Source: Candidatus Doudnabacteria bacterium (GTDB lineage: Bacteria > Patescibacteriota > Doudnabacteria > UBA920). From it: a DNA stretch of 57,139 nucleotides. The stretch covers positions 1-57,139 of the forward strand of contig JACRDK010000022.1 in NCBI GenBank assembly GCA_016218585.1, written 5' to 3'. Shown in pieces: positions 44,956 to 53,728 of this stretch. The position numbers and the translations under genes are program-made. Below the pieces are notes generated by a model. That model was given only the letters and a program-made list of their open reading frames with translations. It had not been told where the DNA came from and made no database searches. Numbering within the stretch: the stretch's first letter is position 1; each line of letters starts with the position of its first letter.

Positions 44956-45031
44956 TGGTGGGTCCGGTGGGGATCGAACCCACGACAAACGGCTTAAAAG
45001 GCCGCTGCTCTACCAACTGAGCTACAGACCC
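44956..45031 (-). tRNA. tRNA-Lys(TTT), CCA encoded
   Basis: GGGTCTGTAGCTCAGTTGGTAGAGCAGCGGCCTTTTAAGCCGTTTGTCGTGGGTTCGATCCCCACCGGACCCACCA. Confidence 0.97.
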
Positions 45032-45169
45032 ACAATAGTTGGAAGAAAATGTATTTCTATGATATTTTACAATATTTCCCGGATTTTATCAAGGGGCTCG
45101 TATTTGTTGAAAGTTTATCCACATTGTTTTTTTAACCGCGTAGTTATATAATAAATATAGAAAAAAATC

Positions 45170-45661
45170 ATGCGAAATAAAAAACAATTTAAAAATGAGG
45201 GTTTTACACTGATAGAATTGCTCGTAGTTATCGCGATTATAGCTTTATTGTCTTCTGTTGCGTTAATTGCTTTTATGTCAGCCAGACAAAAATCCCGCGA
45301 CACCAAGCGCTTGGGTGATATGACCCAAATGAACACAGCCTTGGAGTTATATTTTTCTACTTATAAAGGATATCCTTCTTCTCCCATTCCAGGCATACCG
45401 GCAGGGATGGCGCCGGAAGTCTTGTCCAGCTTGCCGGTAGCCCCAAAGCCGACCGACGGTTCTTGCGACTCCATTGTTTATCCGTCTCCCGTTCCTGGCG
45501 GACATACCGGAGCCGACTACTATTATTATCCAAGCGGGACTTCTTTTTTGAGCAACGGCATTTTGGTTTATAATGATTACGCTTATTATTTCTGCCTTGG
45601 CGACAAAACCGGAGATTATGCCGGCGGCATGAGAATTCTTACCCCAAAAGGTTTAAGATAA
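45170..45661 (+). CDS. Type IV prepilin-like protein
   Basis: GFTLIELLVVIAIIALLSSVALIAFMSARQKSRDTKRLGDMTQMNTALELYF. Confidence 0.9.
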   Translation: MRNKKQFKNEGFTLIELLVVIAIIALLSSVALIAFMSARQKSRDTKRLGDMTQMNTALELYFSTYKGYPSSPIPGIPAGMAPEVLSSLPVAPKPTDGSCDSIVYPSPVPGGHTGADYYYYPSGTSFLSNGILVYNDYAYYFCLGDKTGDYAGGMRILTPKGLR

Positions 45662-45671
45662 TTTAGTTTAC

Positions 45672-45697
45672 AAAACCCCCGAATTCGGGGGTTTTTA
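45672..45697 (+). terminator. Intrinsic terminator
   Basis: AAAACCCCCgaattcGGGGGTTTTT. Confidence 0.85.
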
Positions 45698-45727
45698 AAT
45701 TTCCGCCCAGGCGGTATAATTAAGCCT

Positions 45728-47125
45728 ATGGAGAATTTGGAACAATTAAAATCCGCGGTGCTCAACAAGCAAAAAACCCTCGCTGCCATTTATCATAATA
45801 GCGGGGGGTTAACTTTGGCCGACTACGTTTTAAGCTGGCGACTTTCAAAAAAAGAGCCCGAGGCGAATTTCGCAAAAATTATTAAGTTTTTGCTCGCGGA
45901 TATTTATGGCCAGGATGAGGCTGAAAAAATTTCCGGCCAAATTCAAAAATTTCCATTAGTTTCCACGATTGACCACCATGGAATCTTTGGCCACCCGTTT
46001 TTTTTGAATGCTAACTTGCTGTTTTCCTTAAGGAACGATTTAAAATTTTTGCCCGTTTTAACGACCAGCGGAGTTTCTTTAAATAATTCTTCCTGGCCGG
46101 CGTGTTTAGTTTTGTCTGATAAATTTGGAAAACAAATAAGATTGTCTTTTTTCCACGATGGCCATAAAACAAAAACTGCCTTTGCGGCACAAAAAATAGA
46201 AAAGCGGGATGTGGAAAATATTCGCAAACAAATAAAAGGGCTAAAATTTTTGGATGGCTTAAAGCAGAAAAAACTGGACGAGTTGGTTAAAAAAGTTTTT
46301 TTGTCTCCTGAGGTTTTGGAAAGAAAAATTTTTTCCGACCAGGCTTGTATTATAAGCCGGATGCTTTGGGCTGAAGTTTTTCCCGAAGCCCCAAAATTAG
46401 CATATTTGCCTTTGGAAGATTTGGTGGGGGAGTTAATTGTTAAAGACATCGCGAATAATAAAAATCATTTTTTATGCCAATTGCTTTTTACTTCTTCTGG
46501 CTTTGATCTGGCTGAAAAGTATTTTACCGGGTTAAAAGGCGCATTTGGGTTTGGAAAAGGGAGCTTTTTATTTTGGGAGGTTGACGGCTTTGGCAGGCGC
46601 CGGGCTTTAAGCAGGCAAGATTTAGAAACAAAATATCGGGATTTAGCGGAAGGAATAAGCAATGACTTAAAAGACAGAAAAATTTATCCAACCAGTTTAG
46701 TTTGTTTTTTGGTAAGTTTATTTTATGGCTTAAACTGTCTTGGCGGATTTAATCAAACCAGTTGGCTTACGGATATAAAAGAAAAGTTTGTCGCCTTGCT
46801 TTCGGAAAGGGGGGAGACGGAACTTGCGGCTAGGATTTCCCAGGTTGTTACAGATAATTTTGCGGAAACCCCCGTGGCTTTTTCTTTAGCCAATAATGTT
46901 TTACTTAAACCTTCGTTGTTAGACTTGTATTTAAATAACGCGAGTTATTCCTCTATAATTAACAATGCCCGCAAAATCACGCTAGCCCAAAGCCTGGAAA
47001 CTGAGCTGCCGGAGATTTATAAGATTGTTATGCCGGAGCTTGATCGTTTGCCTGAGTTGTCTGCCATAACTTCCGGCCAAATTGCCCAAAATAACGGTTT
47101 GACAAAGAAATTGGATTTGATATAA
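45728..47125 (+). CDS. Conserved-looking hypothetical protein (465 aa), family not recognised
   Basis: Long ORF in host-like codon style; preceded by CGGTATAATTAAG. Confidence 0.8.
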   Translation: MENLEQLKSAVLNKQKTLAAIYHNSGGLTLADYVLSWRLSKKEPEANFAKIIKFLLADIYGQDEAEKISGQIQKFPLVSTIDHHGIFGHPFFLNANLLFSLRNDLKFLPVLTTSGVSLNNSSWPACLVLSDKFGKQIRLSFFHDGHKTKTAFAAQKIEKRDVENIRKQIKGLKFLDGLKQKKLDELVKKVFLSPEVLERKIFSDQACIISRMLWAEVFPEAPKLAYLPLEDLVGELIVKDIANNKNHFLCQLLFTSSGFDLAEKYFTGLKGAFGFGKGSFLFWEVDGFGRRRALSRQDLETKYRDLAEGISNDLKDRKIYPTSLVCFLVSLFYGLNCLGGFNQTSWLTDIKEKFVALLSERGETELAARISQVVTDNFAETPVAFSLANNVLLKPSLLDLYLNNASYSSIINNARKITLAQSLETELPEIYKIVMPELDRLPELSAITSGQIAQNNGLTKKLDLI

Positions 47126-47136
47126 TTAAATAACTT

Positions 47137-47217
47137 ATGAAACGCATTACTCAAAATTTTTGGTTTTATTTTACCCCGATCGTTGAGACCGGAAATTTTG
47201 AGTTGAAAAAATCCTAA
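47137..47217 (+). CDS. Putative 26-aa microprotein
   Basis: MKRITQNFWFYFTPIVETGNFELKKS*, -10-like TATAAT upstream and terminator downstream. Confidence 0.35.
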   Translation: MKRITQNFWFYFTPIVETGNFELKKS

Positions 47218-47229
47218 ACCTTTCGACTT

Positions 47230-47266
47230 CTAATTCCCGAGCTCAACTGAGCGTCGGGATTTTTTA
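47230..47266 (+). terminator. Intrinsic terminator
   Basis: TCCCGAGCTCaactGAGCgTCGGGATTTTTTATTT. Confidence 0.8.
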
Positions 47267-47332
47267 TTTGTCTTTCGACTTATCGACGGCCAAATAAATA
47301 TAAATTGTTTGAAAAACCCTTAGGAGGGAAAG

Positions 47333-47539
47333 ATGGAAGGTAAACCAGTAATTAGACCAGTATGTGAATGTGGTTGGGAGCTTGATTTGCCGTCCGGCAC
47401 ATGTTCTAACCCGAAGTGTTATGTGCAGTTTGTTCCTGTGCCGCCTGAATCGAAACCTAAAGCCAAGCGCCCGGCTTTTGCCACCGATGAAGAATTTCAA
47501 CGCTGGAAAAACGGACGGCCTAATGAAGTTCGTTTTTAG
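47333..47539 (+). CDS. Small four-Cys zinc-ribbon-like protein (68 aa)
   Basis: VCECGWELDLPSGTCSNPKCYVQF; SD aggaggg. Confidence 0.65.
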   Translation: MEGKPVIRPVCECGWELDLPSGTCSNPKCYVQFVPVPPESKPKAKRPAFATDEEFQRWKNGRPNEVRF

Positions 47540-47642
47540 GACTGTTGCCCATGAGGGCGAGGAATTTATGTCCCGGCCCCGGGAACATTTTCCTGGCCCT
47601 CTTTGGGCCAAAACAAACGCTGCTGAAAGGAGAAAAGCATGA
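47523..47642 (+). CDS. Putative 39-aa ORF overlapping the end of the zinc-ribbon ORF
   Basis: MKFVFRTVAHEGEEFMSRPREHFPGPLWAKTNAAERRKA*. Confidence 0.3.
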   Translation: MKFVFRTVAHEGEEFMSRPREHFPGPLWAKTNAAERRKA

Positions 47643-47687
47643 ATGAAGTCTGGTTTTGATTACCGAGCCGAAGCGGGTTTCTTTGGC

Positions 47688-47730
47688 AGCCGGGGGAGAG
47701 TTTCCTTCTCCCCCGCAAAATTTATTTTTT
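47688..47730 (+). terminator. Intrinsic terminator
   Basis: GCcGGGGGAGAgtttccttCTCCCCCGCaaaatttatttttt. Confidence 0.8.
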
Positions 47731-47835
47731 TATATATTTATGAACAATTTAAATAATTCATTTTCAGTCTCGTGGTATACATTGCCGGGTGTTTGAATTT
47801 GGCAATTTTGAGCTGCAAGATTATTGGCTCCAGTT

Positions 47836-47866
47836 TGCCGGATTCAACAAGGTCCGGCTTTTTTGT
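47836..47866 (+). terminator. Intrinsic terminator or attenuator in leader of 47893 ORF
   Basis: GCCGGAttcaacaaggTCCGGCttttttg. Confidence 0.75.
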
Positions 47867-47892
47867 TTGGCAGAAAATTTTAAGGAGCGAAT

Positions 47893-48159
47893 ATGAACAA
47901 CCGTTTAAAGAGAGTCCTGATTACAAAGCTGCAGGCATTCAAGAATCAGCACAAGCATTGGAACGGGCCGCAACAGCAACTTTTCAGTGCCTTGAGCGGA
48001 AAACGCGGGCTGTGGAGTGTCCGTTGCTGTGCGAAATGCCTGGAAGAGGTAATCGGGTCCAAAGATCAACTCAATCATCACTGCGGCGAGCTGATTGTTG
48101 AAGTTCAGATCAAGGAGCCCAAAAAAGTTCCGGGCGACTATGTCTCAGCTTGGGAGTAG
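47893..48159 (+). CDS. Small CxxC...HxC protein (88 aa)
   Basis: CCAKCLEEVIGSKDQLNHHCG; SD taaggag. Confidence 0.6.
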   Translation: MNNRLKRVLITKLQAFKNQHKHWNGPQQQLFSALSGKRGLWSVRCCAKCLEEVIGSKDQLNHHCGELIVEVQIKEPKKVPGDYVSAWE

Positions 48160-48183
48160 TAAAGGGCTTTGCCAAACCGCCAT

Positions 48184-48226
48184 CTATCCGTTCCCCTTAT
48201 TTAAGGGGAACGGATAAACTTTTTTC
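48184..48226 (+). terminator. Intrinsic terminator
   Basis: TATCCGTTCCCCTTatttAAGGGGAACGGATAaacttttttctt. Confidence 0.85.
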
Positions 48227-48227
48227 T

Positions 48228-48275
48228 TGACAAAGTGCCAAAAATAGTGTATGATAAGTATGTAATGACATACTT
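48228..48275 (+). promoter_or_regulatory. Promoter plus operator-like palindrome for AbrB-MacAB operon
   Basis: TTGACA-17-TATGAT then AAGTATGTaatgACATACTT. Confidence 0.75.
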
Positions 48276-48295
48276 TAATTTTTTGGAGGCAAATA

Positions 48296-48592
48296 ATGGC
48301 TAAAATAGTTATGGATTCAAAAATCCACCAGCAGGATAAAATGTATGGGACCACAACCATAGGAGCGCGCGGCCAGGTGGTTATTCCGGCTCAGGCCAGA
48401 AAAGATTTAAAACTTAAGCCGGGTGATCAATTTATAGTAATGGGTAAGTTTGGCAAAGTGGTGGCTTTAGTTAAAACAGACCAACTCTCCGAACTAATAG
48501 AAACAATTATGTCTAATATTAGCAATCCTTCATGGAAAAAAGGAATTAAAAAACATATGCAAGGAGTGCTAGGAAGCCAATTTATTAAATAA
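48296..48592 (+). CDS. AbrB/MazE/SpoVT-type DNA-binding protein
   Basis: TTTIGARGQVVIPAQARKDLKLKPGDQFIVMGKFGKVVALVK; SD ggagg. Confidence 0.92.
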   Translation: MAKIVMDSKIHQQDKMYGTTTIGARGQVVIPAQARKDLKLKPGDQFIVMGKFGKVVALVKTDQLSELIETIMSNISNPSWKKGIKKHMQGVLGSQFIK

Positions 48593-48615
48593 ATTATTTA
48601 TAATTATAAACACGT

Positions 48616-50142
48616 ATGAACATTAGGGGATTTTTCACAAAAAAGAAAATAATTTGGACAGTAATAATTTTACTGGTCGTTTTGCCAATCGCGTATAATA
48701 TTTTAAAACCAAAAGACAACAGCGCCAACATTGTTACAGATGTTGTAAAAAAACAAGACATAAAATATACCGTTTTAGCTACCGGACAGGTTGTTTCCGA
48801 AACCGACTTGAACTTGAGTTTTAAAACCAGCGGCATTGTCCAGCAGGTTAGAGTTAAAGAAGGGGACAAGGTTAAAGCCGGACAAATTTTGGCCAGCTTG
48901 GATCAAAAGGACCAGTTAGCCAGCCTTACCTCCGCCCGCGGCGCGCTTTCTTCCGCCCAGGCCAACTACAATAAAGTTTTGTCCGGAGCCAGCAACGAAG
49001 AAATTTCCGTAGCTCAGGTGACTTTAGACAATGCCAAGAGCTCATTGGATAATACTATTAAGCAACAGCAAGTATTGGTAGACAGCGCTTATAAAGCTTT
49101 AATGAACTCAGGTCTTTCCGCTATTGCCGGTTCAGGCAATACCGGTTCGGTAACTTCTACTGTTTCCGGTACATATACCGGCAAAGACCAGGGCGTTTAC
49201 AAAATTTCTATTTATTCCACCGGAAATGGTTTGCGTTTTCAGGTTAATGGTTTAGAAACCGGCGATGGTTTGGTGGATGTAACTCCGCAGCCAATTGGCA
49301 CCAAGGGTTTGTTTATCCAATTTTCCTCCACCAGCGTGCCAACAAACAACTCTTGGACAATAACAATTCCAAATACTCAATCTTCTTCTTACGTTACGGC
49401 ATACAATGCTTATAACTCTGCTTTAGAAACTCAGAGAAGCGCCGTGTCTGCCGCTCAGAATGCTGTTTCTTCCGCTCAGGCATCTTTGGATTTGAAAAAA
49501 GCCCAAGCCCGCCCGGCAGACTTAGAAGCCGCCCAGGCGCAGATTTTAAGCGCGCAGGGACAAGTTTTGGCTGCTCAGTCGGCTTTCGATAATACTATGA
49601 TAAAAGCTCCGGCCGATGGCACCATTACTTCGGTAGACGTTAAAGTTGGCGAACTCGCCTCAGCTTTAAAAGAAGTAGTGATTTTACAGGATGTTGGCAA
49701 TTTGCACGTTGAAGCCAATATTAGCGAGGCCAACATTGCTTCTTTAAAGCCTGATCAATCGGTAGATATTACTTTGGATGCTTTGGGGCCGGACAGACAT
49801 TTTACCGGCAAGGTTCAAACTGTAAATCCGGGGGCAACTGTCGTCTCAGGCGTAGTAAACTATAAAGTTACCGCCAGTGTCGACAATATTCCCGAAGTAA
49901 AACCGGGGATGACAGCCAATATGACTGTTTTGGTAGCGGAAAAGAAAAATGTTTTGGCTATGCCGCTCCGCGGTATTATTTCCAAAGACGGAAAAAAATA
50001 TGTCCGCGTAATTACCGACAGCAAAAAGAAAACCTATAACGAAGTAGAAGTTACAACCGGCCTGGAAGCAGATGAAGGCTTGGTGGAAATCCTCTCCGGC
50101 TTAAATGACGGACAAGAAGTTGTGACATATATAAAACAATAA
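48616..50142 (+). CDS. HlyD/MacA-type efflux RND/ABC periplasmic-adaptor-like protein
   Basis: VLATGQVVSETDLNLSFKTSGIVQQVRVKEGDKVKAGQILASLD; coiled coil; IKAPADGTITSVDVKVGE. Confidence 0.92.
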   Translation: MNIRGFFTKKKIIWTVIILLVVLPIAYNILKPKDNSANIVTDVVKKQDIKYTVLATGQVVSETDLNLSFKTSGIVQQVRVKEGDKVKAGQILASLDQKDQLASLTSARGALSSAQANYNKVLSGASNEEISVAQVTLDNAKSSLDNTIKQQQVLVDSAYKALMNSGLSAIAGSGNTGSVTSTVSGTYTGKDQGVYKISIYSTGNGLRFQVNGLETGDGLVDVTPQPIGTKGLFIQFSSTSVPTNNSWTITIPNTQSSSYVTAYNAYNSALETQRSAVSAAQNAVSSAQASLDLKKAQARPADLEAAQAQILSAQGQVLAAQSAFDNTMIKAPADGTITSVDVKVGELASALKEVVILQDVGNLHVEANISEANIASLKPDQSVDITLDALGPDRHFTGKVQTVNPGATVVSGVVNYKVTASVDNIPEVKPGMTANMTVLVAEKKNVLAMPLRGIISKDGKKYVRVITDSKKKTYNEVEVTTGLEADEGLVEILSGLNDGQEVVTYIKQ

Positions 50143-50238
50143 TTAACGCGGAAAAGCGCGGAATTTCACGCAGAAAGACGCAGAAATACTGCAGTCTTCC
50201 GCGTTAGTCCGCGTTAAATTCCGCATCATTCTGCGAAT
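50143..50238. repeat. Family F1 element upstream of macB-type ATPase
   Basis: ttaacgcggaaaagcgcggaatttcacgcagaaagacgcagaaatactgcagtcttccgcgttagtccgcgttaaattccgcatcattctgcgaatATG. Confidence 0.9.
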
Positions 50239-50955
50239 ATGAGTTTAATCAAAGTAGAAAATTTACAAAAAGATTATATAAATGAAGAAGTCGTGACTTC
50301 GGTTTTGCACGGCCTGACTTTTGCCATTGAGCAAGGAGAGTTTGTGGCAATTATGGGGCCGTCCGGCAGCGGTAAATCTACCTTAATGCACATATTAAGT
50401 TTTTTGGATCGCCCGACCGGGGGATTGTATGAGTTTAAGGGAAAAGATATTAAAGGATTTGACGACGATTATTTGGCGGCTTTGCGCAACGAAGAAATTG
50501 GTTTTGTTTTCCAATCTTTTAACCTGTTGTCGAGAACCTCGGTGCTTGATAACGTTAAGCTGCCTTTAATTTACAGCAAGAAAAAGAACCACGATGAGCT
50601 TGCAAAAAAAGCTTTGGACAGCGTTGGTCTTTCGCATCGTTTGAATTTTTTTACTAACCAAATTTCCGGTGGAGAAAAACAGCGCGTGGCAATTGCCCGG
50701 GCTTTGGTTAATGATCCGGCGGTTATTTTTGCGGACGAGCCGACGGGAAACTTAGACAGCAAGAGCGGTAATACCGTTATGCAAATTTTGCAAAAATTAA
50801 ATGACGACGGCAGAACAATTATTTTGGTGACCCACGAAATGGATACCGCCAACCATGCCAAGAGAATTATTCGCGTTAAAGACGGAAATATTATCGGCGA
50901 CGAAAAAGTGCTTAAGAGAACAATTGCTTCCCCGGATAAAGAACTGGTTAAATAA
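50239..50955 (+). CDS. ABC transporter ATP-binding protein, MacB/LolD type
   Basis: [56 protein letters not shown]. Confidence 0.95.
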   Translation: MSLIKVENLQKDYINEEVVTSVLHGLTFAIEQGEFVAIMGPSGSGKSTLMHILSFLDRPTGGLYEFKGKDIKGFDDDYLAALRNEEIGFVFQSFNLLSRTSVLDNVKLPLIYSKKKNHDELAKKALDSVGLSHRLNFFTNQISGGEKQRVAIARALVNDPAVIFADEPTGNLDSKSGNTVMQILQKLNDDGRTIILVTHEMDTANHAKRIIRVKDGNIIGDEKVLKRTIASPDKELVK

Positions 50956-51032
50956 GAATTAAGAATCTGGAATTATGAATCAAGAATGGGCCCATTGCCT
51001 TAATTCTTAATTCATCATTCATAATTCTAAAA
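50956..51032. repeat. Family F4 element upstream of MacB-type permease
   Basis: gaattaagaatctggaattatgaatcaagaatggg ... cttaattcttaattcatcattcataattc. Confidence 0.8.
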
Positions 51033-52304
51033 ATGAATTTCATTTCTACCATCAAACTTGTTTTTAGAACGCTTCTGGCTAGAAAAGGCCGGTCGTTTTT
51101 GACAATTCTGGGTATTGTTATTGGCGTTGCCGGAGTAATTATAATAATTGCCCTTGGCGCCGGCGCGCAAAGCTTGGTGCTTGGGCAGGTTACCAAATTA
51201 GGAACTAATTTGCTTTCTGTCCAACCGGGCAAGAGCAATGAAAAAGGGCCGCCAGCCCAAATTTTTGGCATTGTTATTACCAGCTTAATCCAGGAAGACG
51301 CGGACGCCCTAAGGGATACCGCTCAAGTTCCTCATGCCACGGCTGTTGCTTCGGGTGTGCGCGGCGGCGGCACGGTTGTATGGCAGAGCAAGGAAGTAGA
51401 CACAAACTTTGTCGGCACCGATTATACCTATCCGGAAGTTGTTACTATAACCATGCAAGAGGGTCGCTTTATGAGCCAACAGGAAGAGCAGGGGAACGCC
51501 AATGTGGTTGTGTTAGGTTCAGCTGTTGCCGACGAATTGTTTACAGAGAGCGGCACCGACCCATTAGGCCAGGTTATTAAAGTTAAGAGCTCATCTCAGA
51601 CTGAGGCCGGCGGCATTCCTTTAAGAGTTATTGGCGTGGTCTCTCCGCGCGGCAGCGCTTTTTTCCAAAATCAGGACGACCAAATTTTTATTCCGTTAAC
51701 CATTGCTCAAAAGCAATTGTTGGGCATACACTACTTGCAGTCAATCAATGTTAAAGTTGACTCGGCGGATAATGTTGACCAGACAATTGCCGATGTAAAA
51801 GCAGTATTAATGCAGCGTCATCACATTAAAAAAGAAGTTGATACAGATTTTACCGTCCGCAATATTGCCGATGCGGTTAGCGCGCTTAATACAATTACCA
51901 ATGCTTTGCGCTTGTTTTTAACAGCTATGGCTGCCATTGCTTTGGTTGTCGGCGGTATTGGAATTTTAAATATTATGATGGTGACTGTGGCGGAGCGAAC
52001 CAGAGAAATTGGTTTGCGTAAAGCCGTGGGCGCTAACAATTCCGCGGTGCGAAATCAGTTTTTGCTGGAAGCCGGAACTCTTACTTCCGTCGGCGGGGTA
52101 ATTGGCATTATTTGTGGAATTATAGTTTCATATTTGGTTTCTTTATTAATGAAATATTTGGGTTACGATTGGGCCTTTGTTGTTTCTTTAACTTCCGTGG
52201 TCTTGGCGGTCGGTGTCTCAATTTTAACCGGAGTTATTTTTGGGCTGTATCCTGCTTTTAAAGCGTCAAAGCTTAATCCGATAGACGCGCTACGCTACGA
52301 ATAA
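51033..52304 (+). CDS. ABC transporter permease, MacB/FtsX type (1)
   Basis: LLARKGRSFLTILGIVIGVAGVIIIIALG...GIGILNIMMVTVAERTREIGLRKAVGA...PIDALRYE. Confidence 0.94.
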   Translation: MNFISTIKLVFRTLLARKGRSFLTILGIVIGVAGVIIIIALGAGAQSLVLGQVTKLGTNLLSVQPGKSNEKGPPAQIFGIVITSLIQEDADALRDTAQVPHATAVASGVRGGGTVVWQSKEVDTNFVGTDYTYPEVVTITMQEGRFMSQQEEQGNANVVVLGSAVADELFTESGTDPLGQVIKVKSSSQTEAGGIPLRVIGVVSPRGSAFFQNQDDQIFIPLTIAQKQLLGIHYLQSINVKVDSADNVDQTIADVKAVLMQRHHIKKEVDTDFTVRNIADAVSALNTITNALRLFLTAMAAIALVVGGIGILNIMMVTVAERTREIGLRKAVGANNSAVRNQFLLEAGTLTSVGGVIGIICGIIVSYLVSLLMKYLGYDWAFVVSLTSVVLAVGVSILTGVIFGLYPAFKASKLNPIDALRYE

Positions 52305-52315
52305 CGAAAAAAGCC

Positions 52316-52394
52316 GCAAGTTAATAAAGTTATCAAGTTCTTCGAGTCCTTATAACTTTACAAACTTGATAGACTTGATAACTTGAAAAACTAC
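52316..52394. repeat. Family F6 element upstream of second permease
   Basis: caagttaataaagttatcaagttcttcgagtccttataactttacaaacttgatagacttgataacttg. Confidence 0.8.
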
Positions 52395-52395
52395 T

Positions 52396-53652
52396 ATGCT
52401 TAACGCATTCAAACAATCTACCAAAGCTTTATTTGCCAACCCGGCCAGGACCGGGCTGACAACCTTAGGCATTGTTATCGGTATTGCCACCGTAATTTTA
52501 GTGCTGTCTGCCGGGGAAGGTTTTAGAAGTTTAATTAACGCCCAGGTTCAGGCTTTTGGCACTAATACTTTATTTGTGGAAACTAAAGTTCCGCCTACCA
52601 CAAAAAATCGCGCTAACTCCAGCGCCGCTTCGGCGGATACCGGCCGCGCCGGCTCTGCTGTTGCCATTACCACTTTAAAAAATCGTGATTTGGAAGACAT
52701 AAAGCGTTTGCCAAATGTGGTAAATGATTATGGCGTTGTGGTTGGATTAAAAGTTGTAAGTTTTCAGGACGTAGCAAAGAGCATTATGTTTTATGGCGCT
52801 TCTCCTGAACGTTTTGATATTGATAAAGGAACTTTAAAATCAGGAAGGTTTTATACAACAGGGGAGAATCTTGGCGCGGCGCAGGTTGTGGTTTTGGGCA
52901 GCCAATTAGCGGAAGATTTATTTTTGCAAAACGATCCAATAGGCAAATATATTCGCGTCGGGGATTTAAACTTTGAAGTCATTGGTGTTTATAATTCCCG
53001 CGGCGGCCTTGGCGGCGACGAGGACAACGCTTTGTATATGCCGCTTAATACCGCTCAAAAGAAAATTTTAGGTATTGATTATTTGCTGTACTCGGTGGTA
53101 CAAATTGAAAACACCAAATTGGGAGATGCTACCTCGGAAGACATTAGAACTGTTCTTAGAAGAAATCACAATATTGATGATCCATTTAAAGATGATTTTT
53201 TGGTACAGACCCAGGCGCAAACTTTGGAAACTTTTAACACCATTTTTAATGGGATAACAATTTTGTTAATTGCCATTGCCGCAATTTCTTTAATTGTCGG
53301 CGGCGTTGGGATTATGAATATTATGTATGTGGTGGTGACCGAGAGAACTTCTGAAATCGGATTAAAAAAAGCTTTGGGCGCAACCGGCAGCGATATTTTA
53401 ACTGAATTTTTAATTGAGTCTGTGTTGGTTACAGTGATTGGCGGAATTTTTGGTATTTTGGCCGGAGCCGCTATGGGTTGGCTAATTTCAGTAATTGCCA
53501 CTGCCAGCGGTTTGGCTTGGACCTTCACCGTGCCCCTTTATGCAATAGGCATTGGATTTGGCGTTTCCGCCACCATTGGTATTCTGTTCGGCGTGTTGCC
53601 TGCCCGCCAGGCCTCAAAACTTGATCCAATACAAGCACTGCAATACGAGTAG
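52396..53652 (+). CDS. ABC transporter permease, MacB/FtsX type (2)
   Basis: NPARTGLTTLGIVIGIATVILVLSAGEG...GVGIMNIMYVVVTERTSEIGLKKALGA...PIQALQYE. Confidence 0.94.
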   Translation: MLNAFKQSTKALFANPARTGLTTLGIVIGIATVILVLSAGEGFRSLINAQVQAFGTNTLFVETKVPPTTKNRANSSAASADTGRAGSAVAITTLKNRDLEDIKRLPNVVNDYGVVVGLKVVSFQDVAKSIMFYGASPERFDIDKGTLKSGRFYTTGENLGAAQVVVLGSQLAEDLFLQNDPIGKYIRVGDLNFEVIGVYNSRGGLGGDEDNALYMPLNTAQKKILGIDYLLYSVVQIENTKLGDATSEDIRTVLRRNHNIDDPFKDDFLVQTQAQTLETFNTIFNGITILLIAIAAISLIVGGVGIMNIMYVVVTERTSEIGLKKALGATGSDILTEFLIESVLVTVIGGIFGILAGAAMGWLISVIATASGLAWTFTVPLYAIGIGFGVSATIGILFGVLPARQASKLDPIQALQYE

Positions 53653-53693
53653 CACTCTATTATATAAACATTTTAACATTCTATCATTCTAAC

Positions 53694-53728
53694 AACAGGC
53701 CTGTCCTTAACGGACAGGCCTGTTGTTT
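53694..53728 (+). terminator. Intrinsic terminator
   Basis: AACAGGCCTGTCCttaacGGACAGGCCTGTTgttt. Confidence 0.85.

Noticed and set aside
47190-47820. Short match GG(A/C)AATTTTGAG(T/C)TG at ~47190 and ~47800
   Set aside because: Only about 14 nt with mismatches; compatible with chance in A/T-rich DNA.
47772-48101. 109-aa ORF on + strand
   Set aside because: Runs through a strong terminator (47836-47866) and overlaps the better-supported 47893 ORF in another frame with its own SD.
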